A DNA stretch of 64,000 bases from Fictibacillus sp. FJAT-27399 (GCF_001510655.1 NZ_LMVC01000004.1:233084-297083); one strand, 5' to 3'; numbered from the stretch's first letter, positions 34,015 to 42,164 are shown. Numbers and translations: made by a program. Notes: generated by a model from the sequence alone, not told the origin.

Positions 34015-35452
34015 ATGAAAAATAAGTTAAAGAAGACGCTGGCAACGGTCCTGCTGGCAGTATTGTTATTGCTGCTTTTTTCAATCTCTGCTGAAGCGTA
34101 TGACCAGGAAATGCTGGACCGCAAACTCAGTTCGTTTTCAAAGGAAAACAGTGACTTCCGCCTTTCTGTCAGCTGCAGACAATGAAACAACCGGCATTCA
34201 CGACCGCCAGATTATCGTTAAATTAAAAAATAGACAGTTTGCTGCTGCGCTTGCGAAAAGCTACAGAATCAAGAACACATCTGCCAACTTGCAGAAGGAA
34301 AATATATATACGATCGAGCTGCCGCATACAGCTAACTATCAGGCTGCACTGGACAGGATTCGCAATTCTCCATTGGTAGAAGCCGCTGAACCGAATTTTA
34401 CTTTCACAGCATTTTCTAAGCCGAATGACAAGCTCTATGCCAGACAATGGTCACTGCCAAGAATGGGGGTGCCGCGTGCCTGGGACAACCTTAAGGCAGC
34501 AAAAAAACATTCAAAAGTGACCGTCGCTGTTTTGGATTCAGGCGTTCAACACAGCAGGAGCAACACTGTTTGACTTTTTATATGGGCTGAAGTACGCCAT
34601 CAGCCAAAAGCCGGATATCATCAACATCAGCATGGGGAGCACAAATTACAGCCAGTTTGTATATGAAATGATTTTAACCGCATACTCCAAAGGAATCCTA
34701 GTGGTTGCGGCGTCAGGAAACGAGCATATGAAGGTCAGTTATCCCGCTGCCTACCCAGAAGTACTAGCGGTTGGATCTACCGATGAAAAAGATCGTGTCT
34801 CCGATTTTTCGAACTATGGACCGCGGCTTGATCTTTCCGCGCCGGGAGAGAATATCTGGGCCACCAATCGAACCGGCTCGTTTGAATCGGTTAACGGGAG
34901 GTCATTCTCTGCCCCTGCAGTAAGTGGAGTGGCTTCACTTCTATAAAGCAAGCATCCCGATTATTCGCCCTGTCAAATTGAATATTTGCTAGAAAAAAAT
35001 GCAACCAGGCTGCCTGCTTATAAAGATTATTGGAACATCGTTGCTGGCTATGGAAGGGCAAGAGCTGACAGAGCGCTCTCTGATAAGCTTCCAAAAATCA
35101 TAGCAGACGCAGGCAACAGCAGGGGGAAGGCAAAATCTATCAAGCTGGGCAAGACATACAGCGACCGCTATCATATGCCGATGGACAGTGACTGGTTTAA
35201 ATTTTCCTCAAGCAAAAAAATGACGGTAAAGGTGGAACTGAGCGGAGTTTCCGGAATGGACGGCTCAGTCTGGATGGATCATATCATTAAGGGAGAGCCT
35301 GCCGATGCCAGAAGGACAAACGACAGAGGATTGAACGGCACTGAGTCCTTTACGTTACCGTGTTGCCTGGAACATCCTATCTGCAAATTTACGAAGAAAA
35401 CAATCATTGGAGTACGCAAAGCTATAAACTGTCGATAACTCAAGTGAAATAA
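34015..35452 (+). pseudogene. Decayed secreted subtilase gene
   Basis: Signal peptide frame MKNKLKKTLATVLLAV (34015) stops near 34185; the propeptide and catalytic Asp (VTVAVLDSGVQ) continue in another frame to 34573. The segment that should hold the catalytic His is deleted. A third frame then carries the Asn/Ser half (INISMGSTN, VVAASGNEH, NGRSFSAPAVSGVASL) to a stop near 34944, and later parts (PDYSPCQIEYLLEKNATRL onward, ending YKLSITQVK) lie in two more pieces. Even the Ser motif is altered from GTSMAAP to GRSFSAP. GGAGGG precedes the ATG. It cannot make an active protease; it is separate from the intact 11010 protease. Confidence 0.88.
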
Positions 35453-35485
35453 AGCAACGGAGCCAAAACTGCCGCTGCTTTTTTA
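35452..35485 (+). terminator. Terminator of the broken subtilase gene
   Basis: AAAGCAACGG and CCGCTGCTTTTTT pair imperfectly around AGCCAAAACTG directly after the ancestral stop, marking the original gene end. Confidence 0.7.
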
Positions 35486-35506
35486 TGTCTAAAAAGGAGA
35501 GAAATG

Positions 35507-36076
35507 ATGAGCCTTAGAAATCAGAAAGATGTCGAGCGTTTCCTTGAAAATGATCCATGGTTGATGGAGATATTAAAAGCGGTCAAGACGCTGCAGCTGC
35601 CCGATTGGTGGGTATGTGCGGGAGCGATCCGTTCAGCGATTTGGGATGCACTTCATGGATTTGAAAAAAAGACACCCCTTCAAGATGTGGATGTCATTTA
35701 TTTTGACCCGAAACATCCGAAAGAAAGTGAAGAAAAAATACTCGAGGATAGGCTAGGAATGCTTATGCCGGAAGTTCCCTGGTCCGTGAAAAACCAGGCG
35801 AGGATGCATGTGATCAATAATCTGCAGCCGTACGTTTCTTCAGAGGACGCTATTTCTAAATTCCCTGAAACGCCAACGGCTCTGGGAGCGAAACTGGATG
35901 AACAGGATCGGCTCCTTATAACAGCTCCCTGCGGAATGGAAGATGTGCTTGCCATGGAAGTGAGGCCTACCCAACTTTTTAAAGAAACAAGGGAGTTTTA
36001 CGCCATTTACGAACAACGCTTGCGAAAGAAAGATTGGACTGCTGTATGGCCGCGGGTGGCCCTCTATCAAAACTAA
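35507..36076 (+). CDS. Nucleotidyltransferase-family protein (COG3575-like)
   Basis: 189 aa. WWVCAGAIRSAIWDALHGF and QDVDVIYFDPKHPKESEE match the 'NTP_transf' family of uncharacterised nucleotidyltransferase-fold proteins, with the DVDVIYFD strand carrying the expected acidic metal ligands. The conserved WSVKNQARMH and YVSSEDAISKFPETPTALG follow. Substrate unknown. AAAGGAGA stands before two adjacent ATGs (35504 and 35507); either could be used, with the second at better spacing. Confidence 0.83.
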   Translation: MSLRNQKDVERFLENDPWLMEILKAVKTLQLPDWWVCAGAIRSAIWDALHGFEKKTPLQDVDVIYFDPKHPKESEEKILEDRLGMLMPEVPWSVKNQARMHVINNLQPYVSSEDAISKFPETPTALGAKLDEQDRLLITAPCGMEDVLAMEVRPTQLFKETREFYAIYEQRLRKKDWTAVWPRVALYQN

Positions 36077-36196
36077 GCAGCAATGTGTTTATTTTCCATA
36101 GATAATCCTCCTCTCTACGTTTCACTATCCCCCAGGAATAATGTAAAATAGAAGCTGTATCTATTGTATTGGATGAAACTATGAGGGGATGTTGGT

Positions 36197-37150
36197 ATGT
36201 ACGCGGAACCGATTTTTTTGCAGCCGGTATTTAAAGACCGAATATGGGGAGGAACAAAGCTAAGAGACACTTTCGGCTATCAGATTCCGTCAGAGACGAC
36301 GGGTGAATGCTGGGGGATTTCTGCTCATACGAACGGTCCAAGCACTATATTGAATGGTCCGCTTAAAGGTTTGACACTGGACGAGGCGTGGCAAAAGCAC
36401 AGGGGGCTTTTTGCCGGTCAGGAAGGTGACGACTTTCCGCTGCTCGTTAAAATTTTGGATGCAAAAACCGATCTTTCTGTTCAGGTGCATCCAGATGATG
36501 AATATGCACAGCGAGTAGAGCATGAGGCGTTTGGAAAAACCGAATGCTGGTATATCATAGATTGCGAGGAAGGATCCGAGCTCGTTTACGGCCATTATGC
36601 AAAATCCAAGGATGAGTTTCAGGCGATGGTAGACAACGGGCAGTGGGACAAGCTTCTCCGTAAAATAAAAATACAGCCGGGTGACTTCGTGTATGTTCCG
36701 AACGGCACCATTCATGCCATCGGCGCAGGGACGATGATCCTTGAAACCCAGCAGAGCTCTGACGTAACATACAGAGTTTACGATTATGACCGTAAAGACG
36801 CTCAAGGCAACACAAGAGATCTTCATATTAAGCAATCAATTGAAGTGGCGATGATTCCCCATGAGGACGCCCACTTCCAGCCCGTTGAAAACAAACAGGG
36901 AGATCTGACAGTGAAAAAACTGATCAAAGAATCCTACTTTACCGTTTACCACTGGGCATTGAACGGCACAGCGCTGGACCTGGAGAACCCTATGTATCTT
37001 CTAGTCAGCGTTCTTGACGGAGAAGGGGAGATCGAGACGCAAAATGGGACATCTTCGTTCAAGAAGGGAGACCATTTCATCGTTCCATCTACCGTAAAGA
37101 AATTCTCTCTTAAAGGAAACGCATCTTTCATAACATCACACAGCAGCTAA
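36197..37150 (+). CDS. manA: Mannose-6-phosphate isomerase, class I
   Basis: 317-aa cytosolic zinc enzyme converting mannose-6-phosphate to fructose-6-phosphate. The cupin zinc ligands are visible in VQVHPDDEYA, KTECWYI and NGTIHAIGAG; opening IFLQPVFKDRIWGGTKLRD and ETTGECWGISAH are typical of the Bacillus ManA/Pmi group. The following fructokinase gene supports a mannose/fructose context, though an element pair with terminator character lies between them. GAGGGGATGTTGGT precedes ATG. Confidence 0.95.
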   Translation: MYAEPIFLQPVFKDRIWGGTKLRDTFGYQIPSETTGECWGISAHTNGPSTILNGPLKGLTLDEAWQKHRGLFAGQEGDDFPLLVKILDAKTDLSVQVHPDDEYAQRVEHEAFGKTECWYIIDCEEGSELVYGHYAKSKDEFQAMVDNGQWDKLLRKIKIQPGDFVYVPNGTIHAIGAGTMILETQQSSDVTYRVYDYDRKDAQGNTRDLHIKQSIEVAMIPHEDAHFQPVENKQGDLTVKKLIKESYFTVYHWALNGTALDLENPMYLLVSVLDGEGEIETQNGTSSFKKGDHFIVPSTVKKFSLKGNASFITSHSS

Positions 37151-37160
37151 GAATTAACAG

Positions 37161-37249
37161 GGTGTCAGGCACCGCCATTACACAAGTGTGTAACGGCCGG
37201 TGCCTGGCACCCTCTCTTACATAAATGTCAAAAAGCGGTGCCTGGCACC
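37161..37249. repeat. Triple-palindrome element plus a second half-element
   Basis: A full copy (37161-37211; arms GGTGTCAGGCACC and GGTGCCTGGCACC, core TTACACAAGTGTGTAA) followed without a new left arm by TTACATAAATGTCAAAAA and GGTGCCTGGCACC (to 37249), i.e. core plus right arm repeated. The second core is the hybrid kind. Confidence 0.88.
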
Positions 37250-37282
37250 AATAAGATGGCACCAATAATAGGAGGAAATGGC

Positions 37283-38158
37283 ATGAGACTCGGAGCGATA
37301 GAGGCGGGAGGCACGAAGTTTATTTGCGGTATCGGTGATGAAAACGGAGAGGTTTTTGAGCGGATCAGCATACCGACAACCACTCCGGAAGAAACGATCG
37401 GCCAGGTGGTTGATTTTTTCCGCGATAAAGAGATCAGTGCGATGGGCATCGGATCGTTCGGACCTGTTGACCTGGACAAGAACAGCGAAACATATGGCTA
37501 CATCACAAGTACTCCAAAACCGCATTGGGCACAGTACGACCTGGTTGGAGAAATTCAGAAGCACATTCACGTTCCGGTGGCTTTTGATACGGATGTGAAC
37601 GCAGCCGCGCTCGGTGAACTGGAATGGGGAGCAGCGAAAGGCTTGGACTCCTGCATTTACATGACCGTCGGAACGGGCATTGGAGTCGGCGCCATCACAG
37701 AGAGCAAGCTGCTTCACGGTTTGACTCACCCCGAGATGGGACACATCTTAGTCAGACGCCATCCCGAAGATCATTTTGAAGGGAGCTGTCCGTACCACAA
37801 AGACTGTTTGGAAGGAATGGCGGCAGGGCCGGCTCTTGAAAAGAGATGGGGTCAGAAGGGCATCGAGCTTGCAGGCAAAGAAAAAGTCTGGGAATATCAG
37901 GCCCACTATCTCTCCCAGGCTCTTGTAAACTACATTCTTATTCTTTCTCCGAAGAAGATGGTTCTTGGCGGAGGCGTGATGAAGCAGGAACAGCTTTTCC
38001 CTCTCATCCGCAAAAAAGTGCTGGATACGCTCAAAGGCTATGTACAGCATCCGCAGCTTATCGAGGAAAACATTCAAGACTTTATCTTACCGCCGGGGCT
38101 GGGCGACAATGCCGGATTATGCGGTGCAATTGCCCTTGCCAAAACTCTTCAGCAATAA
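37283..38158 (+). CDS. ROK-family fructokinase
   Basis: 291-aa sugar kinase using ATP on fructose or mannose. Phosphate loop GAIEAGGTKFICGIG at 4-18, catalytic Asp in FDTDVNAAALGE, VGTGIGVG, and a zinc site formed by PEMGHILVRRHPEDHFEGSCPYHKDCLEGMAAGPA. It resembles ScrK/GmuE fructokinases. ATG 37283 has GGAGG seven bases upstream; the longer frame only adds translated repeat sequence. Ends at a strong terminator. With manA it would channel hexoses into fructose-6-phosphate. Confidence 0.9.
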   Translation: MRLGAIEAGGTKFICGIGDENGEVFERISIPTTTPEETIGQVVDFFRDKEISAMGIGSFGPVDLDKNSETYGYITSTPKPHWAQYDLVGEIQKHIHVPVAFDTDVNAAALGELEWGAAKGLDSCIYMTVGTGIGVGAITESKLLHGLTHPEMGHILVRRHPEDHFEGSCPYHKDCLEGMAAGPALEKRWGQKGIELAGKEKVWEYQAHYLSQALVNYILILSPKKMVLGGGVMKQEQLFPLIRKKVLDTLKGYVQHPQLIEENIQDFILPPGLGDNAGLCGAIALAKTLQQ

Positions 38159-38159
38159 T

Positions 38160-38202
38160 TAAAAGCCTTGCTCTCCATATCAGGAGGACAAGGCTTTTTT
38201 TG
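38160..38202 (+). terminator. Strong terminator after fructokinase
   Basis: AAAAGCCTTG...TCC pairs with GGA...CAAGGCTTTTTTT. It also stands at the end of the convergent yvrJ-like gene and may act on both strands. Confidence 0.88.
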
Positions 38203-38204
38203 TG

Positions 38205-38342
38205 CTATCTTTGCACCCGTTCGGCCAGGGACAGGATGGAGTGGTTCAGTGTATCCAATTTGCCTTCGATCCGGTGCAGAAGATACAGCGTCACCACCAC
38301 TGGAAAGCCAACATCGCTTACGAAAGAGAGCCACGACTCCAT
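38205..38342 (-). CDS. yvrJ: YvrJ-family small membrane protein
   Basis: 45-aa protein too small for most gene lists. MESWLSFVSDVGFPVVVTLY then LLHRIEGKLDTLNHSILSLA matches the YvrJ family pattern (VGFPxxVxxYLLxRIExKLDxLxxSIxxL): a membrane-inserted first half and a helical tail. Function unknown. GGAGG precedes ATG 38342. It is the third gene of a DUF1659-DUF2922-YvrJ series; in B. subtilis yvrJ is controlled by the unusual SigO-RsoA sigma system, and a small sigma factor is encoded divergently here. Confidence 0.87.
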   Translation of the reverse strand: MESWLSFVSDVGFPVVVTLYLLHRIEGKLDTLNHSILSLAERVQR

Positions 38343-38414
38343 TTTAATAACCTCCTATAAGCAGGATACCCCAACCAGCAAGACGGCCGATTGGGGTTTG
38401 TTCATACTGCGCTG

Positions 38415-38633
38415 TTATGGAAGAACGATATCGCTTGAAGTGCGGTCCGTGACGCGGGCGCCCTTCTTCTTCACATAATCTCCGCCGTTCGAAACGAAGA
38501 CTTTCTGGGCGATGATGGTATCCATGGCGGCTTTGACAGCGGCCGGATCCACTGGTTCTTTCGGAGCATCAAGGGAAATCGTCACCATTTTGTCCTGTTC
38601 GTTAAGGAACTGCAATTCCAACGTTTTAGCCAT
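38415..38633 (-). CDS. DUF2922 protein
   Basis: 72 aa: MAKTLELQFLNEQDKMVTIS, then DPAAVKAAMDTIIAQKVFVS and GARVTDRTSSDIVL, a conserved pattern of DUF2922. No signal peptide, membrane helix or catalytic motif. AAGGAGG at ideal distance. Always associated with DUF1659, as here, 49 bp downstream of it. Function unknown. Confidence 0.88.
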   Translation of the reverse strand: MAKTLELQFLNEQDKMVTISLDAPKEPVDPAAVKAAMDTIIAQKVFVSNGGDYVKKKGARVTDRTSSDIVLP

Positions 38634-38681
38634 ATTAGTATCCTCCTTTCCATAGAATCATGCCTGGTTTTTCATAGTCTT

Positions 38682-38897
38682 TTACGCATAAATGCTGTGT
38701 GAGTCATTGCGTTCAACAGAGATTAAAGGCAGCTGCTGAAGAGGGGAAAGAGCGTTTGCTACCGCATAAAGCTGATCAGCCGAAGCAGAGGTTTTTACGT
38801 TGGAAAAATTTTTGTTTTTGTACAGCTGCTTATCGCCATCCATCCCTGCATCAAACACCATGCGAAGCTGTGTATCCTGGATTGCTGTGGTTGCCAT
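38682..38897 (-). CDS. DUF1659 protein
   Basis: 71 aa: MATTAIQDTQLRMVFDAGMD, then KQLYKNKNFSNVKTSASADQLYAVANALSPLQQLPL. This is the DUF1659 pattern. Start ATG 38897 is eight bases after AAGGAGG; the longer frame would include that site. First gene of the three-gene series and divergent from the sigma factor. Function unknown; the fixed pairing with DUF2922 suggests the two products interact. Confidence 0.88.
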   Translation of the reverse strand: MATTAIQDTQLRMVFDAGMDGDKQLYKNKNFSNVKTSASADQLYAVANALSPLQQLPLISVERNDSHSIYA

Positions 38898-39044
38898 GTC
38901 CATCACCTCCTTTCACCTATAAATAGCAAGTTCCGTGAAAAAAGAGGCATCTCTATAAAAAACAAATGAAAATAACCAAACCCCTAATCATGACCTTTTG
39001 AAAACCTCCATTACCCCTCTCGAAAACATCATTTTCGCCCCTTT

Positions 39045-39064
39045 TACCCGTACGGTTTTGCCCT
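39045..39064. repeat. TTTACCC-type short-word repeat region upstream of the sigma factor
   Basis: ATTACCCCTC, TTTTACCCGTAC and related words with intervening CGAAAACATCATTTTCG (imperfect palindrome, 39020-39036). Similar TTTACCCGC words occur just after the sigma gene (39671-39708) and at 63815-63860. Confidence 0.45.
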
Positions 39065-39159
39065 TTTGATCATATGACAGCATGAAAACGGAGCTTTATG
39101 TTTAGATTACCGGCGGAATAAAACGTAAGGCACGTGTCTTTTTTAAAGGATGAAATAAG

Positions 39160-39666
39160 ATGAAAACCAGTTTCGAAAATCTCTCTCTTCAGTTCGATCC
39201 CTTGATTAAATCGCAAATCCAGTCCCTTGGTGTTACCGGGCGTTACGATGAGTATTACCAAGTAGGACTTATTGGTCTTTGGGAAGCATTCAAACGGTTT
39301 GACCAAAATAAAGGAGACTTTGGTCCATTTGCCTATCGAACGGTTAGAGGAAAAATGCTCGAGCAACTAAAAAAGGAAGCCAAATATAAAGCCTTTCATG
39401 TCGGGTTCAGCCTGGAGCTTACAGAAACCATACCTTTTGAAGGGGGCGTTCTTCCCCTTGAAAATGAAGTATTGGAGATGTATCTGTCAGATTTGACCCT
39501 GAACCAGCGGAAATGGGTGGTTAAAAAGATTTTTCTCCAGATGAAAGAAGCCGAAATTGCAGAGGAAGAGGGAGTGAGCATACACGCCGTAAAATCATGG
39601 AGAAAGCAAGCTCTATTGAAGCTTAGAAGCCGGGCAGAACGGCATGATATTTACCAGCGGAAATGA
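39160..39666 (+). CDS. Small sigma-70-family RNA polymerase sigma factor
   Basis: 168 aa. Region 2: DEYYQVGLIGLWEAFKRFDQNKGDFGPFAYRTVRGKMLEQLKKE (about 30-75), the core-binding and -10 recognition helices. Region 4: TLNQRKWVVKKIFLQMKEAEIAEEEGVSIHAVKSWRKQALLKLRS (about 112-157), a helix-turn-helix. The short linker gives ECF-like size, but region 2 resembles sporulation/flagellar-type sigma factors; no anti-sigma gene is adjacent. Lies divergent to the DUF1659 cluster, which is the most likely target. AAAGGATGAAATAAG precedes ATG. Confidence 0.85.
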   Translation: MKTSFENLSLQFDPLIKSQIQSLGVTGRYDEYYQVGLIGLWEAFKRFDQNKGDFGPFAYRTVRGKMLEQLKKEAKYKAFHVGFSLELTETIPFEGGVLPLENEVLEMYLSDLTLNQRKWVVKKIFLQMKEAEIAEEEGVSIHAVKSWRKQALLKLRSRAERHDIYQRK

Positions 39667-39756
39667 ACGGTTTACCCGCCAAAATAAGCAAAATACCCGC
39701 GAAAAGAATGTTATATAAACTTTCGACATCTCAGCACTGACCAAAATATACAAAAA

Positions 39757-39972
39757 AGGGGCTGTCCAAGAAGTCTGCAAGCTTTTGATTTCCGTTCCAG
39801 GCTGCTCGCTTTCCGCAGGGCGTGCGGTGAGCCTTACCGGCGTGAACGCCTACTTTTTGGTGCAAGCACCGGAGTCCCGCATCTTCCACTTCAAATAACT
39901 TTTTATTGAAGATTTTTCAAGCCAAAAAGGGGCTGCCTGAAGGTCAATTTTCGACTTTCTGGACAGCCCCTT
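39757..39972 (+). repeat. About 220-bp dispersed repeat, copy 2, with closing terminator
   Basis: Shares TGATTTCCGTTCCAGG, TGCTCGCTTTCCGC and GTGAGCCTTACCGGCG with copy 1. Here the outer arms are AAAGGGGCTGTCCA (39756) and TGGACAGCCCCTTT (39959), a perfect 14-bp inverted repeat. The right arm also pairs with a nearer AAAAAGGGGCTG (39924), forming a terminator between the convergent sigma and MFS genes. The right-side AATCAAC motif is lost. Confidence 0.75.
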
Positions 39973-39975
39973 TCC

Positions 39976-41190
39976 TTATTTCTTCACTGTTCTTCGTTCC
40001 AACGCTCCGCTCCATGCAGAGAGCAGGACAGCACCGACGACCATCAGTCCGCCAACCCATGGCGTATGAATCAAGCCGATGGAATCGACGACAAGTCCGC
40101 CGACGTAGGCACCGATTGCGATCCCGACATTAAACGCTGCAATGTTGATGGCAGAAGCCACATCGACAGCAGATGGAACATATTTTTCAGCCAGTTGCAC
40201 AACATATACCTGCAAGCCAGGCACATTCATAAACGCAAACAGTCCCATGATGACGATCGTTACTGTACCGGCCACTTTTAGAGGAGCGGTAAAGAAAAGA
40301 ACAAACATTACGATGGCCTGGATAACAAACATCCAAAGCAAGGCACGGATTGGATTCTTGTTTGCTGCTTTTCCTCCAATCGTATTTCCAATGGCGATTG
40401 CCACCCCGTATACAAGCAGAATGATACTTACTGATTTAGGATGATAGCCTGTAATTTTTTCTAAAATAGGTGCCAAGAATGTAAAGGCTACAAATGTTCC
40501 GCCGTAGCCAAGCGCTGTAATAGAAAACGCAAGAAGCAGTCTTCCGTTGGTGATCAGCTTGAATTGATCACTGAAAGAAGCTTTTGAAGCACTTTTTAAA
40601 TTGTTAGGAATCAAAAATAGACTAGCGATAAAGGCGATGACACCAAGCAAGGCAACGGCAGCAAAAGTTGCTCTCCAGCCGAACGTCTGGCCGATAAAGG
40701 TTCCGAGCGGCACGCCGGTTACGGTCGCTACGGTAAGACCTGTAAACATGATAGCAATGGCACTTGCCCGTTTATTTTCCGGGACAAGATCAGCTGCAAT
40801 GGTCGATCCGATTGAAAAGAATACGCCATGTGAAAAAGCAGTAATGACACGGGCTGCTAGCAATAAAGCAAAGCTGTGGCTTAACGCCGCCGCCGTGTTT
40901 CCGACAATAAATACGAGCATAAGAAGAAGCAAAAGTGTTTTCCGGTTTAAACGGCTGGTAACTGCAGTCAGAATGGGAGCACCGAATGCAACACCGAGTG
41001 CATAACCGGAAATGAGTAATCCAGCAAGTGTAATTGAAACATTTAAGTCATCAGCCAAAGAAGAAAGCAGGCCAACTGGCACAAATTCTGTTGTACCAAT
41101 TCCGAATGCACTAATCGCAAGAGCGAGCAGCGCAAACGTTCCTTTTTTCTCTGATGGCTGGGTTTTATGTGAAACAGTATTTGAAACCAT
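39976..41190 (-). CDS. MFS exporter of the DHA1 (YdhP/AraJ-like) group
   Basis: 404 aa, twelve membrane helices. TTEFVPVGLLSSLADDLNVSITLAGLLISGYALGVAFGAPILTA contains motif A-type elements of DHA1 drug/metabolite exporters, and SRLNRKTLLLLLM is the cytoplasmic loop 2-3. Also typical are SHGVFFSIGSTIAADLVP and GVPLGTFIGQTFGWR. It probably exports sugars or small drugs. It diverges from an HxlR-type regulator, a common resistance or stress arrangement. GGGGG precedes ATG 41190. Confidence 0.9.
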   Translation of the reverse strand: MVSNTVSHKTQPSEKKGTFALLALAISAFGIGTTEFVPVGLLSSLADDLNVSITLAGLLISGYALGVAFGAPILTAVTSRLNRKTLLLLLMLVFIVGNTAAALSHSFALLLAARVITAFSHGVFFSIGSTIAADLVPENKRASAIAIMFTGLTVATVTGVPLGTFIGQTFGWRATFAAVALLGVIAFIASLFLIPNNLKSASKASFSDQFKLITNGRLLLAFSITALGYGGTFVAFTFLAPILEKITGYHPKSVSIILLVYGVAIAIGNTIGGKAANKNPIRALLWMFVIQAIVMFVLFFTAPLKVAGTVTIVIMGLFAFMNVPGLQVYVVQLAEKYVPSAVDVASAINIAAFNVGIAIGAYVGGLVVDSIGLIHTPWVGGLMVVGAVLLSAWSGALERRTVKK

Positions 41191-41306
41191 AATAAATCCC
41201 CCTTCAACATGATAGAAATGAGTGTGGCCAGCATATCCATCGCACAGGGCCCAATGAATCTGTGCGGCTGACTAGGGTTATTATGGAGCATAGCGGAAGT
41301 ATTGAG

Positions 41307-41386
41307 AAGTACGCACTTTCAAGTACCACAGCCACTTCTGGGTACGCTAGGAACCCGGTGGTGCTATAGGTACTTAAAGGTGCCTA
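41307..41386. promoter_or_regulatory. Paired candidate HxlR operators between the MFS and regulator genes
   Basis: TACTTGAAAGTGCGTACTT on the minus strand (41307-41325) and TACTTAAAGGTGCCTA on the plus strand (41371-41386) are inverted copies of one motif. Their position in the divergent promoter region suits binding by the adjacent HxlR protein. The rest of the 323-bp gap shows no other element. Confidence 0.5.
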
Positions 41387-41513
41387 TACAGGAGGCATTG
41401 AAACAGAAGCAATCCTATGGTATGATACGAGAAGTCTTATACAGTTTATTATCGATTATAGGGTTCGTTTTGAACTATAGTATAAAAAAGTAACTGTAAG
41501 AGGAGGAAGGCAA

Positions 41514-41858
41514 ATGAAGAAATATAACATTCCGGTTGAAGCAGCATTGGAAGTGATCGGGGGCAAGTGGAAGGTCGTTATTCTTTGCCACCTTACAAAA
41601 GGAACAAAAAGAACGAGTGAACTGAAGCGTTCCATGCCTGGAATCACACAAAAGATGCTGACTCAGCAGCTTCGCGAGCTGGAAGCAGACGGTGTGATCG
41701 AACGCAAGATCTACCAGCAGATCCCGCCGAAAGTGGAGTACTTTCTTACCGATTACGGCTGGTCCCTTCAGGAGATCCTCGATTCTCTGTGTGCATGGGG
41801 CGAGAAGCACATCGAACGCAACTACGACGACAAATCCCTTGTGTTAGTTGAAGGCTAG
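41514..41858 (+). CDS. HxlR-family winged-helix regulator
   Basis: 114 aa, the usual size. YNIPVEAALEVIGGKWKVVILCHLTKGTKRTSELKRSMPGITQKMLTQQLRELEADGVIERKIYQQIPPKVEYFLTDYG is the complete HxlR wing-helix pattern with GGKWK and SMPGIxxKMLTxQLRELE. There is a single Cys in the recognition region (VILCHL), a possible sensing residue for electrophiles, as in YodB/HypR relatives. Divergent from the MFS exporter, which it likely controls. AAGAGGAGG precedes ATG. Confidence 0.92.
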   Translation: MKKYNIPVEAALEVIGGKWKVVILCHLTKGTKRTSELKRSMPGITQKMLTQQLRELEADGVIERKIYQQIPPKVEYFLTDYGWSLQEILDSLCAWGEKHIERNYDDKSLVLVEG

Positions 41859-41869
41859 TTAACTATAAT

Positions 41870-41919
41870 GGTGCCAGGCACCCGAATTACACACTTGTGT
41901 AATCCCGGTGCCTGGCACC
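41870..41919. repeat. Triple-palindrome element, TTACACA-type core
   Basis: GGTGCCAGGCACC, TTACACACTTGTGTAA, GGTGCCTGGCACC; 11 bp after the hxlR stop. It is the last full copy until 58.1 kb. Confidence 0.9.
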
Positions 41920-41971
41920 ATTCTTTTCTGGTCCTTTTGATGATGAATTGGAGTAAAAATGCTTTGTTTTT

Positions 41972-42011
41972 GCGTTCAGAACGTTACTTTCCATGTTCTG
42001 AACGCTTTTTT
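41972..42011 (+). terminator. Strong hairpin with T-run
   Basis: GCGTTCAGAAC pairs perfectly with GTTCTGAACGC around a 12-base loop and TTTTTT follows. It probably backs up termination after the regulator gene. Confidence 0.8.
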
Positions 42012-42067
42012 GTTGTGGTTTTGGCCTGCGGAGCGGGAATTTGACGGGGGAACATGCCTGTCAAATT

Positions 42068-42164
42068 CATTTACTGTCCAGATATCCACTTTTACTGTCT
42101 AAAAAAGGGTAAATACTGTCCAAACCAACTGATTTACTGTCCAAAGTCGCACAAATACTGTCCA
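42068..42164. repeat. Short-word tandem repeat built on TACTGTCCAAA
   Basis: TTTACTGTCC, TTTACTGTCT, ATACTGTCCAAA, TTTACTGTCCAAA and ATACTGTCCAAA occur at roughly 22-25 bp spacing in the 42.0-42.4 kb gap. No plausible frame; the rest of the gap is AT-rich leader of the kinase gene. Confidence 0.7.

Noticed and set aside
34986..35438. Independent 150-aa gene
   Set aside because: It is the C-terminal segment of the decayed subtilase, continuing the domain order after a nonsense codon.
36073..36099. Minus-strand mini-frame MENKHIAA with a perfect GGAGG
   Set aside because: Eight codons only, overlapping the end of the nucleotidyltransferase gene; possibly a gene stub, but not supportable as a feature.
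37238..37282. N-terminal extension of fructokinase
   Set aside because: It begins inside the repeat element; MRLGAIEAGGTK at 37283 is the canonical beginning with GGAGG upstream.
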